Of a stretch of DNA of 64,000 nt, positions 1-9,372 are shown in pieces. This DNA comes from Hymenobacter sp. APR13 (lineage in GTDB: Bacteria; Bacteroidota; Bacteroidia; Cytophagales; Hymenobacteraceae): positions 1,553,001 through 1,617,000 of the forward strand of contig NZ_CP006587.1 in the NCBI RefSeq assembly GCF_000737515.1, written 5' to 3'. Below the pieces are notes generated by a model. The model ran no database searches. It saw only the letters and a list, made by a program, of their open reading frames with translations, and had not been told where the DNA came from. Numbering within the stretch: position 1 is the first letter of the stretch; each line of letters opens with the position of its first letter. The position numbers and the translations under genes are program-made.

Positions 1-1272
1 CAGCGGCTCCGCCAGGAGTTCCCGACCTCGGCCTACGCCCGGCTGGCCGCCGACCCCGAGTATCTGCGCCGCACCTCGCTGGTGAATGCGCAGGTGGTGG
101 TGAAGGTGGATTCGGCGTTTGCGCTTTACAAGGAACAGGAGTTCAAGAAGTCGTCGGCGGTGCTGGCGCGCACCACCAAGCAGTTTCCGGAGTCCGACCT
201 CAACGACCGGATAGCCTACCTGCGCGCCCTGATTGCACTGCGCACCCAGCCGCCGCTGGTGGCCCGGGCCGCGCTGGAGAAGTTCGCCACTGACTACGCC
301 TCCTCGCCGCTGGCCACCGAGGCCCGCACACTGCTGGGCTCCTACAAAAAGTATGAGGCCGGCGAAATCGTGGGGGCACTGGCCTCCACGCAGAAGCCCG
401 ACGTGTCGATGTTCCGGCCCGGCGAGGTGAACAACCGCATGCGCATTCTGTACGGCGAAAACGAAACCCCGGCGCCCCGCCCAGCGCCCGCACCAGCCAC
501 CAAGCAGCCCGCACCGACGGATTCCAGCCCTAAAACGGCACCAACCACCAGCACTTCTCCCGCAGCTACGGCTCCGGCCACCACTCCGGCGGCTCCCGCA
601 ACTACCCCAGCTACGCCAACGCCGGCCACGGATTCGGTGGCGGCCGCCAAACCGGCAGCGCCGGCCATGGACCCGGCCAAAGCGGCACGCATGGCTGCAG
701 CGCAGGCGCGGGCCCGCGGCAAGAAAGTCCCGAAAGCTGCCCCGGCTACCACAGCGCCGGCTGCGGCCCCCTCTCCTACTCCGGCAGCACCTGCTACCAG
801 CACTCCGGCTTCCCCGGCACCCACTTCTACCACTCCGGCCACTTCAGCTACGCCAGCGCCTGCTACCCCGGCGCCAGCAGTGCCTGCTCCAGCGTCCCCT
901 GCTTCGCCCTACACTGCCAATGCTGCCGCCGGCCATGCCGTAGTGCTCGTTTTCCCGAAAGGTGCCGCTGCCCTGAAAGACCTGCAGACGCAGCTCAGCG
1001 CCTACAACGGCCGCTTCTACCGTGCCAACAACCTGCAGGTGCAGCAGCAGCCCCTCGGCGACTCGCTGGAGCTGGTGGTGGTGCAGGGCCTGGTGGGCGC
1101 CAAAGTGGCCCAGAGCTACGGCCTGAAACTGCGCGGCCCCCAGTCGCCGCTTAGCAAGCTGCGCGGCGCGGGTTACCAAACCCTCATCATTGGTATTGAT
1201 AATCTGCCGCTGCTGCTTCAGCGCCGCGACGTTGAAGAGTATCAGCGCTTTTACCAGCAGACGTACCGTTAA
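1..1272 (+). CDS. C-terminal part of a TPR-type protein, possibly SprE/PorW-like (5' end outside window)
   Basis: The reading frame is open from base 1, so the gene begins upstream; no start inside the window is needed. The visible part begins with helical TPR-like sequence (QRLRQEFPTSAYARLAADPE and following, about 140 residues). A low-complexity linker of about 150 residues made almost only of Ala, Pro, Thr and Ser follows. The last ~110 residues form a compact alpha/beta domain (AVVLVFPKGAAALKDL onward). Long TPR lipoproteins of the SprE/PorW family are partners of the type IX secretion machinery, and the gld operon lies 5 kb away, so a T9SS role is plausible. The assignment rests on architecture and neighbourhood only; another periplasmic TPR protein is possible. 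Confidence 0.55.
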   Translation, partial: QRLRQEFPTSAYARLAADPEYLRRTSLVNAQVVVKVDSAFALYKEQEFKKSSAVLARTTKQFPESDLNDRIAYLRALIALRTQPPLVARAALEKFATDYASSPLATEARTLLGSYKKYEAGEIVGALASTQKPDVSMFRPGEVNNRMRILYGENETPAPRPAPAPATKQPAPTDSSPKTAPTTSTSPAATAPATTPAAPATTPATPTPATDSVAAAKPAAPAMDPAKAARMAAAQARARGKKVPKAAPATTAPAAAPSPTPAAPATSTPASPAPTSTTPATSATPAPATPAPAVPAPASPASPYTANAAAGHAVVLVFPKGAAALKDLQTQLSAYNGRFYRANNLQVQQQPLGDSLELVVVQGLVGAKVAQSYGLKLRGPQSPLSKLRGAGYQTLIIGIDNLPLLLQRRDVEEYQRFYQQTYR

Positions 1273-1276
1273 CTTG

Positions 1277-1381
1277 AATTAAGAATTAGTAATGAGGAAT
1301 TAGTAATTGCCTTACGAGCTGCAGAAATACGCAATGCAGCCCGTGAGTCAGTTGCCAATTCCTCATTCCTGATTCTTAATT
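1277..1381. repeat. AT-rich inverted repeat between TPR gene and PBP1A gene
   Basis: Arms 1277-1301 and 1357-1381 match at 23 of 25 positions in inverted orientation (core TAATGAGGAATT / AATTCCTCATTC). The spacer holds nothing recognisable. The arms lie directly after the TPR stop codon and end just before the PBP1A start, so the hairpin may terminate transcription of the first gene. This AT-rich repeat stands out from its GC-rich surroundings. Confidence 0.7.
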
Positions 1382-1395
1382 ACTAATTAAGAAAA

Positions 1396-3738
1396 ATGGC
1401 TTACCCCGCCACCAAGACCAAAACTACCTCCCGCAAACCTCAACACCCGGGCCGGTTCACGGGCCTGGCTCGCACCATGTGGCTGCTGTTTGGCGCCGGC
1501 GTAGTGGGCATGCTGCTGTTCGTATTTGCCGTCAGCATCAACTTTCTGAACCTGTTCGGGCAGATGCCCAACCTGAAGACGCTGGAAAGCCCCCGCAGTG
1601 AGCTGGCCTCGGAAGTGTACTCGGCCGATGGCGTGCTGATGGGCAAATACTTCCGCGAAAACCGCACGCCGGTGGCCTACGAAGAGCTGGCCCAGACCAC
1701 GATTGACGCCCTGATTGCCACCGAGGATGCCCGCTTCGAGGAGCACTCCGGCATCGACCCCAAAGCCCTGGCCCGTGTGGCATCTGGCGTGGTGCGCGGC
1801 GGCAAGAACGGCGGCGGCTCCACGCTCAGCCAGCAGCTGGCCAAGATGCTGTTCCGCACCCGCGAAGACCTCAACAACGGCCGCCTCAACGAAGCGCCGC
1901 TGCTGGGCATGGTCATCACCAAAACCAAGGAGTGGATTCTGGCCGTGCGCCTGGAGCGCAACTACACCAAGCGCGAAATCCTGCGCATGTACCTCAACAC
2001 CGCCGATTTTGGCTCCAATGCTTTCGGCATCAACGTAGCGGCCAAAACCTTCTTCAACAAGAAGCCGCGGGTGCTCACGCTCGAGGAGTCGGCGCTGCTG
2101 GTGGGGCTGGTGAACGGGCCGTCGTGGTTCAACCCGGTGCGCAACCCGGAACGCTCCAAGAAGCGCCGCGACTGGGTGCTGAGCCAGATGAGCAAGTACC
2201 AGTACATCGACGAGCCGACGTACGCTGCCACCATCCAGAAGCCCATCAAGCTGGACTACAAGGTGGAAAACCAGAACGAAGGTATTGCGCCCTACTTCCG
2301 CACCGAGCTCAGCAAAACCCTGCGCGACTGGGCCAAGGAAACCGACCACGACCTGTACTCCGACGGCCTGAAAATCTACACCACGATTGACTCGCGGATG
2401 CAGAAGTACGCCGAGTCGGCCGTGGCCGAGCACATGAAGCTGCAGCAGAAGTGGTTCGACCAGCACTGGAAAGGCCAGCAGCCCTGGCGCGACGAAAACG
2501 GCCGCCTGATTCCCAACTTCCTGAGCTCGTCCATCAAGCGCACGGCCCGCTACCAGTCGCTCAACGCCCGCTTCGAGGGCAACAAGGACTCCATCAAGTA
2601 CTACCTCAACAAGAAGTATAAGATGAAGGTGTTCACCTGGCAGGGCGGCGAGAAGGAAGTGAATATGTCGCCGATGGACTCGCTGGCCTACTACAAGCGC
2701 CTGCTGCACGCCGGGTTTATGGCCATGAACCCGCTCAACGGCCAAATCAAGGCCTGGGTGGGCGGCATCAACTACAAATACATCAAATACGACCACGTGA
2801 AGCAGGGCAAACGCCAGCCGGGCTCCACGTTCAAGCCGTTCGTGTACGTGGCCGCCATCGACCAGGGCTACTCGCCCTGCTACCAGCGCCCCGACGTGGC
2901 TACCACCTTCCCGGCCGAGCGCGGCCGGCCCGCCTACACGCCCCGCAACTTCGAGGGCTCGTTCTCGGGCCGCACCTTCACGCTGCGGCAGGCGCTGGCC
3001 CGTTCCATGAACTCCATCACGGCGTGGCTGGTGCAGAAGCTGGGCCCCGACGTGGTGGCCAGCTACGCCAAGCGCCTCGGCATCACCTCTCCCATCGAGG
3101 CCGTGCCCGCCATCGGCTTCGGCTCTTCTGACGTGAGCATCTACGAGCTGACCGGCGCTTACAGCACCTTCGTGAACAAGGGCGTCTGGACCGCGCCCAT
3201 CATGGTGACGCGCATCGAAGACAAAAACGGCAACGTGCTGCGCGAATTCGTGGCCCAGACCCGCGAAGCCCTCACGGAACAAACGGCCTATCTGATGACG
3301 CATATGCTGCGTGGTGCCACCGAAGAACAGGGCGGTACCAGCATCATCCTGAAGGGCGGCTTCAAGTTTCCATACGAGATGGGCGCCAAAACCGGCACCA
3401 CCAACAACTACTCCGACGGCTGGTTTATGGGCCTCACGCCCGACCTGGTGTGCGGCACCTGGGTGGGCGGCGAAGACCGCAGTATTCACTTCCGCACGGG
3501 CGCCTACGGGCAGGGCTCGCGCCTGGCGCTGCCGCTCTACGGCATCTTCATGAAGAAAGTGTACGCCGACAAGAGCATTGGCATCAACACTGGCCCGTTC
3601 CCCAAGCCCAGCAAGCCGCTGGACGTGGAAATCGACTGCTCGCGCTACTACAACGGCGCCACCCAGCGCGACACCATCCCCTACGACCAGAAGCTCGACC
3701 AGGTGGAGCTCGGCGACCTGAGCGAAGAGGATATCTAA
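1396..3738 (+). CDS. Bifunctional penicillin-binding protein 1A (transglycosylase/transpeptidase)
   Basis: 780 residues, a class A penicillin-binding protein that polymerises lipid II glycan strands and cross-links peptides on the outer face of the inner membrane. A short basic N-terminus precedes one membrane segment at about residues 25-50. The glycosyltransferase (GT51) domain carries the ATEDARFEEH motif with catalytic Glu110 and the later GGGSTLSQQLAK motif. The transpeptidase domain has GSTFKP with nucleophile Ser477, the SMNS motif about 60 residues later, and KTGTT at Lys665. All catalytic motifs are intact and the length is normal for the family. The ATG at 1396 fits the membrane anchor. 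A strong hairpin follows the stop codon, so it is probably transcribed alone. Confidence 0.95.
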   Translation: MAYPATKTKTTSRKPQHPGRFTGLARTMWLLFGAGVVGMLLFVFAVSINFLNLFGQMPNLKTLESPRSELASEVYSADGVLMGKYFRENRTPVAYEELAQTTIDALIATEDARFEEHSGIDPKALARVASGVVRGGKNGGGSTLSQQLAKMLFRTREDLNNGRLNEAPLLGMVITKTKEWILAVRLERNYTKREILRMYLNTADFGSNAFGINVAAKTFFNKKPRVLTLEESALLVGLVNGPSWFNPVRNPERSKKRRDWVLSQMSKYQYIDEPTYAATIQKPIKLDYKVENQNEGIAPYFRTELSKTLRDWAKETDHDLYSDGLKIYTTIDSRMQKYAESAVAEHMKLQQKWFDQHWKGQQPWRDENGRLIPNFLSSSIKRTARYQSLNARFEGNKDSIKYYLNKKYKMKVFTWQGGEKEVNMSPMDSLAYYKRLLHAGFMAMNPLNGQIKAWVGGINYKYIKYDHVKQGKRQPGSTFKPFVYVAAIDQGYSPCYQRPDVATTFPAERGRPAYTPRNFEGSFSGRTFTLRQALARSMNSITAWLVQKLGPDVVASYAKRLGITSPIEAVPAIGFGSSDVSIYELTGAYSTFVNKGVWTAPIMVTRIEDKNGNVLREFVAQTREALTEQTAYLMTHMLRGATEEQGGTSIILKGGFKFPYEMGAKTGTTNNYSDGWFMGLTPDLVCGTWVGGEDRSIHFRTGAYGQGSRLALPLYGIFMKKVYADKSIGINTGPFPKPSKPLDVEIDCSRYYNGATQRDTIPYDQKLDQVELGDLSEEDI

Positions 3739-3785
3739 AGCACGGGTTTTGCGGATTCTTCGTTGATTTCGCTGACTTTTACGGA

Positions 3786-3816
3786 ATGTGGCCGGGACAA
3801 CCCGGCCACATTTTTT
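3786..3816 (+). terminator. Rho-independent terminator after PBP1A
   Basis: An 11-bp GC-rich stem (3786-3796 pairing with 3801-3811, core TGGCCGGG/CCCGGCCA) with a 4-base loop is followed by a run of six T. It lies about 50 bases after the PBP1A stop codon, in the right orientation to end that transcript before uvrC. Confidence 0.9.
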
Positions 3817-3955
3817 GTTGTATTCCCTGCGCTGCTCCCTGTGCCGCGAACCTCTGTGTAAACGCGCTGCGTACCGGAGCAGCAAATTTCCAGCTGGCCT
3901 GCCCGCCACCTGCACAATCTGCGTAATCAGCGCAAAATCTGCGTCAATCTGTGAT

Positions 3956-5779
3956 ATGGCCGCCAAAGAACATCTACAGGAGCAAATCCGCCAGCTGCCC
4001 CACCGCCCGGGGGTGTACAAGTACTTCGGCGACGAGGACACCATCATCTACGTGGGCAAGGCCATCGACCTGCGCAAGCGCGTCAGCAGCTACTTCACCA
4101 AACAGGACCACAACAAGAAGACCCAGCAGCTGGTCAAGAACATCAAGCGCATCGAATTCACCATCGTGGATTCTGAGTCCGACGCGTTTCTACTGGAAAA
4201 CAACCTCATCAAGCAGCACCAGCCCAAGTACAACATCCTGCTCAAAGACGGCAAAACGTATCCGTACCTGCTGCTGACCAACGAGCGGTTTCCGCGCCTG
4301 ATTCCGACCCGCAACAAGCGCCCCGGCGACGGCCGCTACTACGGCCCCTACGCCAACGTGACGGGCATGAACCTGCTGCTGGAGCTGATCAGGGCGCTGT
4401 ATCCGCTGCGCACCTGCACCTACAACCTCTCGCCCGAAAACGTGGAGGCCGGCAAGTTCAAGCCCTGCCTGGAGTTTCACCTCGGCAACTGCAAAGCGCC
4501 CTGCGTGGCCAAGGAAGACGAGGAAACCTACAACGGCTACATCCAGCAGATCCGCCAGATCCTCAACGGCGACCTGCGCCTGCCCAAGCAGTACTTCCGC
4601 GACAAAATGACCCAGGCGGCGCAGGAAATGCAGTACGAGCTGGCCCACCAGTTCAAAATCAAGCTCGACCGCCTCGACGAATTCCAAAGCAAAAGCACTA
4701 TCGTCAACGCTTCGCTGTCCAACATCGACGTGTTCAGTATTGCCTCCACCGAGAAGCTAGCCTTCATCAACTACCTCAAGGTGATGAACGGCTCCATCAT
4801 CCTGACCCAGTCCGTGGAGGTGCAAAAGAAGCTCGATGAGCCCGACGACGAAATCCTAGCCCCCATGATTATGCAGATGCGGGAGGAGTTTGAGAGCCAG
4901 AGCAAGGAAATCCTGACCAACGTAGCCATTCCCGCATTGCCGCTGCCGGGCGTCGTCATTGCCCAGCCCCAGATCGGCGACAAGCGCAAGCTCCTGGAGC
5001 TAAGCATCAAGAACGTGCTCTACCTGCGTAAGGAGAAGGAAAGCATGAACGACCGGAGCAAGGACCTCAACGAGGTGCGCATCATGGAAACCATCCGCAA
5101 GGATTTGCGCCTTACGGAGCTTCCTAAGCACATCGAATGCTTCGACAACTCCAACTTCCAGGGCGACAACCCGGTGGCCGCCATGGTGTGTTTCCGCAAC
5201 GCCAAGCCCAGCAAGAAGGACTACCGCCACTACCACATCAAAACCGTTATCGGCCCCAACGACTTCGACTCCATGTACGAAGTGGTGTCGCGCCGCTACC
5301 GCCGCCTCGTGGACGAAGGTGCCAGTCTGCCGCAGCTAGTTATCGTGGACGGTGGCAAAGGGCAGCTCAGCATGGCCGTAAAGGCCCTGAAAGACCTGAA
5401 CCTCTGGGGCCAAATGGCCGTCATTGGCATCGCCAAGCGCCTCGAAGAAATCTACGTCCCCAACGACCCGCTCCCGCTCTACATCGATAAGAAGAGCGAG
5501 TCCCTGCGCCTGTTCCAGCGCATGCGCGACGAAGTGCACCGCTTCGGTATCACGTTCCACCGCAGCCGCCGCGACGCCGCCACGCTCAAAACCGAGCTGA
5601 CTGACGTGAAAGGCCTCGGCCCCGTCACGGCCGACAAGCTCCTGACTAAGTTCAAGTCAGTAAAGAAAATCAAGGAGCTGACCGAAGCACAGCTAGTTGA
5701 GGAAGTAGGCAAAGCCAAAGCCCGCATCCTGCTCACGTACTTCAGCGAGCAGGCAACGCCCACCGCCGCCGCCGAATAG
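3956..5779 (+). CDS. uvrC: Excinuclease ABC subunit UvrC
   Basis: 607 residues. UvrC makes the dual incision in nucleotide excision repair after UvrA/UvrB find DNA damage. The GIY-YIG nuclease domain is at the N-terminus (PGVYKYF...IIYVGKA), followed by the Cys-containing region FHLGNCKAPCVAKE. A UVR motif follows (about residues 200-240), then the RNase H-like C-terminal nuclease (IECFDNSNFQGDNPVAAMV, LVIVDGGKGQ) and helix-hairpin-helix motifs at the end (VKGLGPVTADKLLTKFKSVK). The ATG at 3956 is chosen because it starts MAAKEHLQEQIRQLPHRPGV, as usual for the family; the frame stays open further upstream without family-like sequence. The 130 bases before it contain phrases such as AATCTGCGT that recur in other gaps. 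It converges on gldN across a shared terminator. Confidence 0.96.
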   Translation: MAAKEHLQEQIRQLPHRPGVYKYFGDEDTIIYVGKAIDLRKRVSSYFTKQDHNKKTQQLVKNIKRIEFTIVDSESDAFLLENNLIKQHQPKYNILLKDGKTYPYLLLTNERFPRLIPTRNKRPGDGRYYGPYANVTGMNLLLELIRALYPLRTCTYNLSPENVEAGKFKPCLEFHLGNCKAPCVAKEDEETYNGYIQQIRQILNGDLRLPKQYFRDKMTQAAQEMQYELAHQFKIKLDRLDEFQSKSTIVNASLSNIDVFSIASTEKLAFINYLKVMNGSIILTQSVEVQKKLDEPDDEILAPMIMQMREEFESQSKEILTNVAIPALPLPGVVIAQPQIGDKRKLLELSIKNVLYLRKEKESMNDRSKDLNEVRIMETIRKDLRLTELPKHIECFDNSNFQGDNPVAAMVCFRNAKPSKKDYRHYHIKTVIGPNDFDSMYEVVSRRYRRLVDEGASLPQLVIVDGGKGQLSMAVKALKDLNLWGQMAVIGIAKRLEEIYVPNDPLPLYIDKKSESLRLFQRMRDEVHRFGITFHRSRRDAATLKTELTDVKGLGPVTADKLLTKFKSVKKIKELTEAQLVEEVGKAKARILLTYFSEQATPTAAAE

Positions 5780-5811
5780 CCCGGTTTCACCGAGCGCAAC
5801 AACCAACGAAA

Positions 5812-5841
5812 AAGCCCCAACCAGCTAACTGGTTGGGGCTT
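5812..5841. terminator. Bidirectional terminator between convergent uvrC and gldN
   Basis: A perfect 13-bp stem (5812-5824 with 5829-5841, core AGCCCCAACCAG) has a 4-base loop. An A-run precedes it, which becomes the U-tract for the minus-strand gldKLMN transcript; the plus side is only moderately T-rich. It separates two converging genes. Confidence 0.88.
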
Positions 5842-5905
5842 ATCTGTACAAAGCGAATCGACTACAAAATCCGTGTAATCCGATAAATCCGGCTAAATCC
5901 GTGAT

Positions 5906-6781
5906 TTAGAAAGACCACAGGTTGTACTCGTACTCGATGAGGTCGGAAGCCGCCTGCTGCGAAGCAAGGATACCCTGCTGCTGACCGCCGTAGATTTCGT
6001 CCAGACGAGCATCATTCGGGTTGGATACCTTCACGATGTACGAGTTGAACAGCCACAGCTCGAATGCATCAGCGAGGTTCTTGTGCTGGGCATCGTTCTG
6101 CGAGTTAAACCAGATGGCTTTGTCCGGATTGTTGCGGAACACCTTCACCAGGTCGCTGTACTTGAACGTTCCAATGGGCTTTTCAATACCCGAAGAGTTG
6201 GAGCTCAGCGTGGAAGGCACCAGCAGCGTGATGGTTTTGATATCGTGATACATCCGCGACCGTTTCTTGTCGAAGATCATATCCTCCTTCAATTCCATCT
6301 GATACAGGTCCTTGTAGCGGTAGGCATAGCTTGGAGCTGCTGCCGGGGCTTTGGGAGCTGCTTTAGCACCCTTCTTTTTAGGAGCCGCTCCCCAGTCGTC
6401 GCCGGTATCATCCGTGAAGCCAGCTGCACGTTCTTCGTCGCTCAGACCAGCATTCGATTCGGCGTACGACATATTAGACGTTACCTCGTTGCCAGTGAAG
6501 GTCGTGGTCAGCGAGTCGTTGCGGTAGGCAACTAACTCACCGCGCTTCACGGCTTCAATGATAACCCGGCTGATTTCCTTGCCTTCCGAGAACATGGGTT
6601 TGTTCTGCTTCTCGCGCAGATCCACGGCCCGCCAGATGGTCTTGCGGAACATGATATCCGAGTTCGGAATCGGACGGTACGAGCCATTGCTGCTCGCGGT
6701 GGTGGCTTGTTCCTGAGCCGAAGCCGCCCCCGACAGGGTGAGGCCGGCAGCCAGGACAGCGAAAGAGAGAACCTTGTTCAT
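5906..6781 (-). CDS. gldN: Type IX secretion system / gliding motility protein GldN (PorN)
   Basis: 291 residues with a signal peptide (MNKVLSFAVLAAGLTLSGAA, cleavage near residue 22). GldN/PorN is a periplasmic protein that forms rings with the lipoprotein GldK beneath the outer membrane in the type IX secretion system. The mature part contains the family pattern NSDIMFRKTIWRAVDLREKQ near the start and a conserved C-terminal region ending DLIEYEYNLWSF. A Lys/Ala/Pro-rich insert (KKKGAKAAPKAPAAAPS) sits at about residues 134-150. It is the last gene of the gldK-L-M-N operon, 45 bases after gldM, and is followed by a strong terminator. Confidence 0.95.
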   Translation of the reverse strand: MNKVLSFAVLAAGLTLSGAASAQEQATTASSNGSYRPIPNSDIMFRKTIWRAVDLREKQNKPMFSEGKEISRVIIEAVKRGELVAYRNDSLTTTFTGNEVTSNMSYAESNAGLSDEERAAGFTDDTGDDWGAAPKKKGAKAAPKAPAAAPSYAYRYKDLYQMELKEDMIFDKKRSRMYHDIKTITLLVPSTLSSNSSGIEKPIGTFKYSDLVKVFRNNPDKAIWFNSQNDAQHKNLADAFELWLFNSYIVKVSNPNDARLDEIYGGQQQGILASQQAASDLIEYEYNLWSF

Positions 6782-6826
6782 AATGCGTGAAAGCGAATCG
6801 CCCCTTTTTAGTTCACCAACTACAGC

Positions 6827-8413
6827 TTACAGCAACGGCACGTTGAACTGCTTGGACACGTTTACCTGCTCCGTGTTGCCCTGGAAGTTCATGCGCTGAA
6901 CCTCTTTTACTTCAATGTACAGACGGTCGCCTTCGCGGGCCTGGTCAACCACCCGGCTCAGGTCGGCGTTCGGGCCATTCACCGGAATCATTGGCATGGC
7001 CGGACGCTTGCCACGTACCAGCGTCACTTCGTAGCGGGTTACGCGGAAACGAGCATCGTCGGGAAGGAACGTGGCGAAGCCTGCATCAGCAACTGCCTTG
7101 AGGTTCATGTTGCGTACTGCCGTGATAGGCGTACCCTGCTTTTCGTTGGCCGGACGACCACCAACCCAGCACTGAATTTCTGGCTTAGGAATCGGACGAA
7201 CCTGGAAAGTCTGCGAACCGATAGGGTTGCCGCCGCTGCTAACGCTCAGCGTTACTTCTTTCGCGTTTGGCACCAGCGTTACTTCGCCTTTTGCAGAACC
7301 GGCAATCGTAGAAGCACCCGAGGCCGAGAAGCTAGGAGCATACTGAGCGCCCAAAGCTGGTACCTGCACGCTCAACTTGTTGCCGCACCGGAAATACAGC
7401 GCCTGCACCGAAGCCGACTGAATCTGCATCACCGGCTTGGTCACGGTGTAAGGCACCGTTACTTTAAACGTGGTGTCGCGGCCGTTCTGCTTGAAGCGGA
7501 TGGTACCGGTCCACTGCGCCTTGGCGTTGCCGGCCGCATCGAAAGAACCCGGACGAGCCGTGAATTCCACTTTGCCTTTGCCGGTGGAAGCATCAACCGA
7601 AAGCGGCGAGCCGTTCAGCGTCATGGTCGGGCGCAAGCCCGTGGCCGAAGCCGTCAGGAACAGTTCTGCCTTGTACTTGGTACCAGCAGCCACCGTGTTC
7701 GACTCTGCCGAGGCGAAAGCGCCTACTTTGTCGAATACGATGATGTTGCCACCTACTTTAGCCGATTGTGCAGCCAGAGCATCCGACTCGTACTTTAGTA
7801 CTTCGGTTTCTTTCTGCGACAATGTAGCCAAAGCAGCTACCAGCGGCGTGTTCTCGAAGTTCAACTCGGCGAAGTTCTTGGAGCGCTGCTCCGGATCCGT
7901 CACCATCTTGTCGTCCTTGGCATCGAGAGCCAGCGGCTCGGCACTGGGTACAAACGTCTTGATGTAAGAAGAATACTCGTTGAGTTTGTTCTTCATCTCA
8001 TAGGCTGCACCGTCTTTTTTGCCGCCGAGCATGGTGATAGCCACCTTGTCTTCGGCGCTCATGTTTTTGTACTCGTTTTTGCCTTTGGTGTTTTCCGTGG
8101 CCGTTACGAGTTTGTCGCGTACACCGCGCAGATAATCAATCATCTGCTTGGTACGCTCCCGAATTTCTTCGCTCTGCTTCAGAACGGCAACGTCGGCGGC
8201 AGTATTGCGGTTTTTTTCAACCTGGGCTGCAATGCCTTTAACCGTGCCATCGTTGGATTTCGATACCTTTTCGTTGATGCCGAAAAGGCTGTCATCCAAG
8301 AATTTGAACTTGAGCAGAATTGCTGAGTTTACTTGAAGGGCCAGAAGTGCAGTCAGTACCAGGTACATCATGCCAATCATCTTCTGCCGTGGAGTTTCTT
8401 TACCTCCCGCCAT
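6827..8413 (-). CDS. gldM: Type IX secretion / gliding motor protein GldM (PorM)
   Basis: 528 residues. GldM spans the inner membrane once and reaches across the periplasm; with GldL it forms the proton-driven motor that powers type IX secretion and gliding. A single membrane helix is at residues 13-32, preceded by MAGGKETPRQK; Arg9 matches the position of the functional Arg9 known from Flavobacterium johnsoniae GldM. A helical domain (residues ~35-220) and beta-rich domains follow, as in known GldM structures. The length is normal. It lies 58 bases after gldL and 45 bases before gldN in one operon. Confidence 0.96.
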   Translation of the reverse strand: MAGGKETPRQKMIGMMYLVLTALLALQVNSAILLKFKFLDDSLFGINEKVSKSNDGTVKGIAAQVEKNRNTAADVAVLKQSEEIRERTKQMIDYLRGVRDKLVTATENTKGKNEYKNMSAEDKVAITMLGGKKDGAAYEMKNKLNEYSSYIKTFVPSAEPLALDAKDDKMVTDPEQRSKNFAELNFENTPLVAALATLSQKETEVLKYESDALAAQSAKVGGNIIVFDKVGAFASAESNTVAAGTKYKAELFLTASATGLRPTMTLNGSPLSVDASTGKGKVEFTARPGSFDAAGNAKAQWTGTIRFKQNGRDTTFKVTVPYTVTKPVMQIQSASVQALYFRCGNKLSVQVPALGAQYAPSFSASGASTIAGSAKGEVTLVPNAKEVTLSVSSGGNPIGSQTFQVRPIPKPEIQCWVGGRPANEKQGTPITAVRNMNLKAVADAGFATFLPDDARFRVTRYEVTLVRGKRPAMPMIPVNGPNADLSRVVDQAREGDRLYIEVKEVQRMNFQGNTEQVNVSKQFNVPLL

Positions 8414-8472
8414 CGTGTCTGCCTATCTATATGTAAGGGTGGGACCGAAATTTTCCTCGCGTTGCGCCAGCC

Positions 8473-9282
8473 TTAGCTGGTGGCACGCATGGCGTTCAGC
8501 ATGTTGCCGTACACCCGGTTGAGCGAGTTCAGGTTGCCGGTGAGGGCCGCCACTTCGTCTTTGAATTTTTCGGTGTCTTTGCCGGCTTCGGTCATGTTCT
8601 GCATGGCCTGGCTGAGCGTGCCGTAGAACTGGTTCATGGACTTGAGATGCGTGTTGGCATCCTGCAGTTCCATTTCGTACACTGCGTTCAGAGCGCCCAG
8701 GTTCTTGGTTACGTTCTGCACTTGTACGTGGTACTCCTTGGCATCCTTGGTAGCATCAGCCATTGCGCCCATGGCCTGAGCCGTGTTGGAATAAGCTTCG
8801 TTGATGCGCTCCAGCGAAGTAGCAGCCGAGCGAACTTTGGCGGTGTACTCGTCGGTAGCGCTGGTAGCGTCGCCGAGGGTCGAGAGTTGCTGCGTGGTGG
8901 TGCTCAGGCGGTTCAGGCCCTGGCCCAGCGAGGAAATAGCCTCTGGAGTCACGTTAGCATCCTTCAGCATGTCGTCCAGCTTACGCGTGAGGCCTTTGCT
9001 GTTATTATTCTCTTCTACAAACCGGTTGCTGTTGGTCGAAGGGTCATAGCCTTCCGACAGTTCTGGGTATACCAAAGACCAATCGTGCTCTTTGGATTGT
9101 GGCTGGAATGCGCTCAGGAAGAAGATAACGGCTTCAGTACCGAGGCCAACGATCAGCATAATGTCAGCTCCTTTCCAGTGCTGAATTTTAAACAATGCCC
9201 CGATGATTACGACTGCGGCTCCGATGCCATAAATCTTGGGCATAAGAACATCATAGAGAAAACTACCGCCTTTAGCTGCCAT
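8473..9282 (-). CDS. gldL: Type IX secretion / gliding motor protein GldL (PorL)
   Basis: 269 residues. GldL is the inner-membrane stator-like partner of GldM. Two membrane helices are visible at about residues 15-33 and 41-59. Glu50, in GLGTEAVIFF in the second helix, corresponds to the membrane glutamate (Glu49 in F. johnsoniae) implicated in proton coupling. The rest is a long cytoplasmic helical region rich in Ala, Thr, Asn and Gln, with spaced heptad-like repeats (LSTLGDATSATDEYTAKVRS and related segments). The 89-base gap from gldK has no clear promoter, so co-transcription with gldK is likely. Confidence 0.96.
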   Translation of the reverse strand: MAAKGGSFLYDVLMPKIYGIGAAVVIIGALFKIQHWKGADIMLIVGLGTEAVIFFLSAFQPQSKEHDWSLVYPELSEGYDPSTNSNRFVEENNNSKGLTRKLDDMLKDANVTPEAISSLGQGLNRLSTTTQQLSTLGDATSATDEYTAKVRSAATSLERINEAYSNTAQAMGAMADATKDAKEYHVQVQNVTKNLGALNAVYEMELQDANTHLKSMNQFYGTLSQAMQNMTEAGKDTEKFKDEVAALTGNLNSLNRVYGNMLNAMRATS

Positions 9283-9372
9283 GTGAATTGATTGTTGGAA
9301 AGAAGTGGTGATTGGGTGAAAACGCGAAAAACTCGGGGTAAGGGAATTTGCTGCGGAAAGCAGGAGCGGTTC

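Noticed and set aside
1387..4047. 886-codon minus-strand frame antisense to PBP1A
   Set aside because: It is His/Gly/Val/Leu-rich with no family pattern, and the plus-strand PBP1A has all catalytic motifs. Long antisense frames are expected in GC-rich coding DNA.
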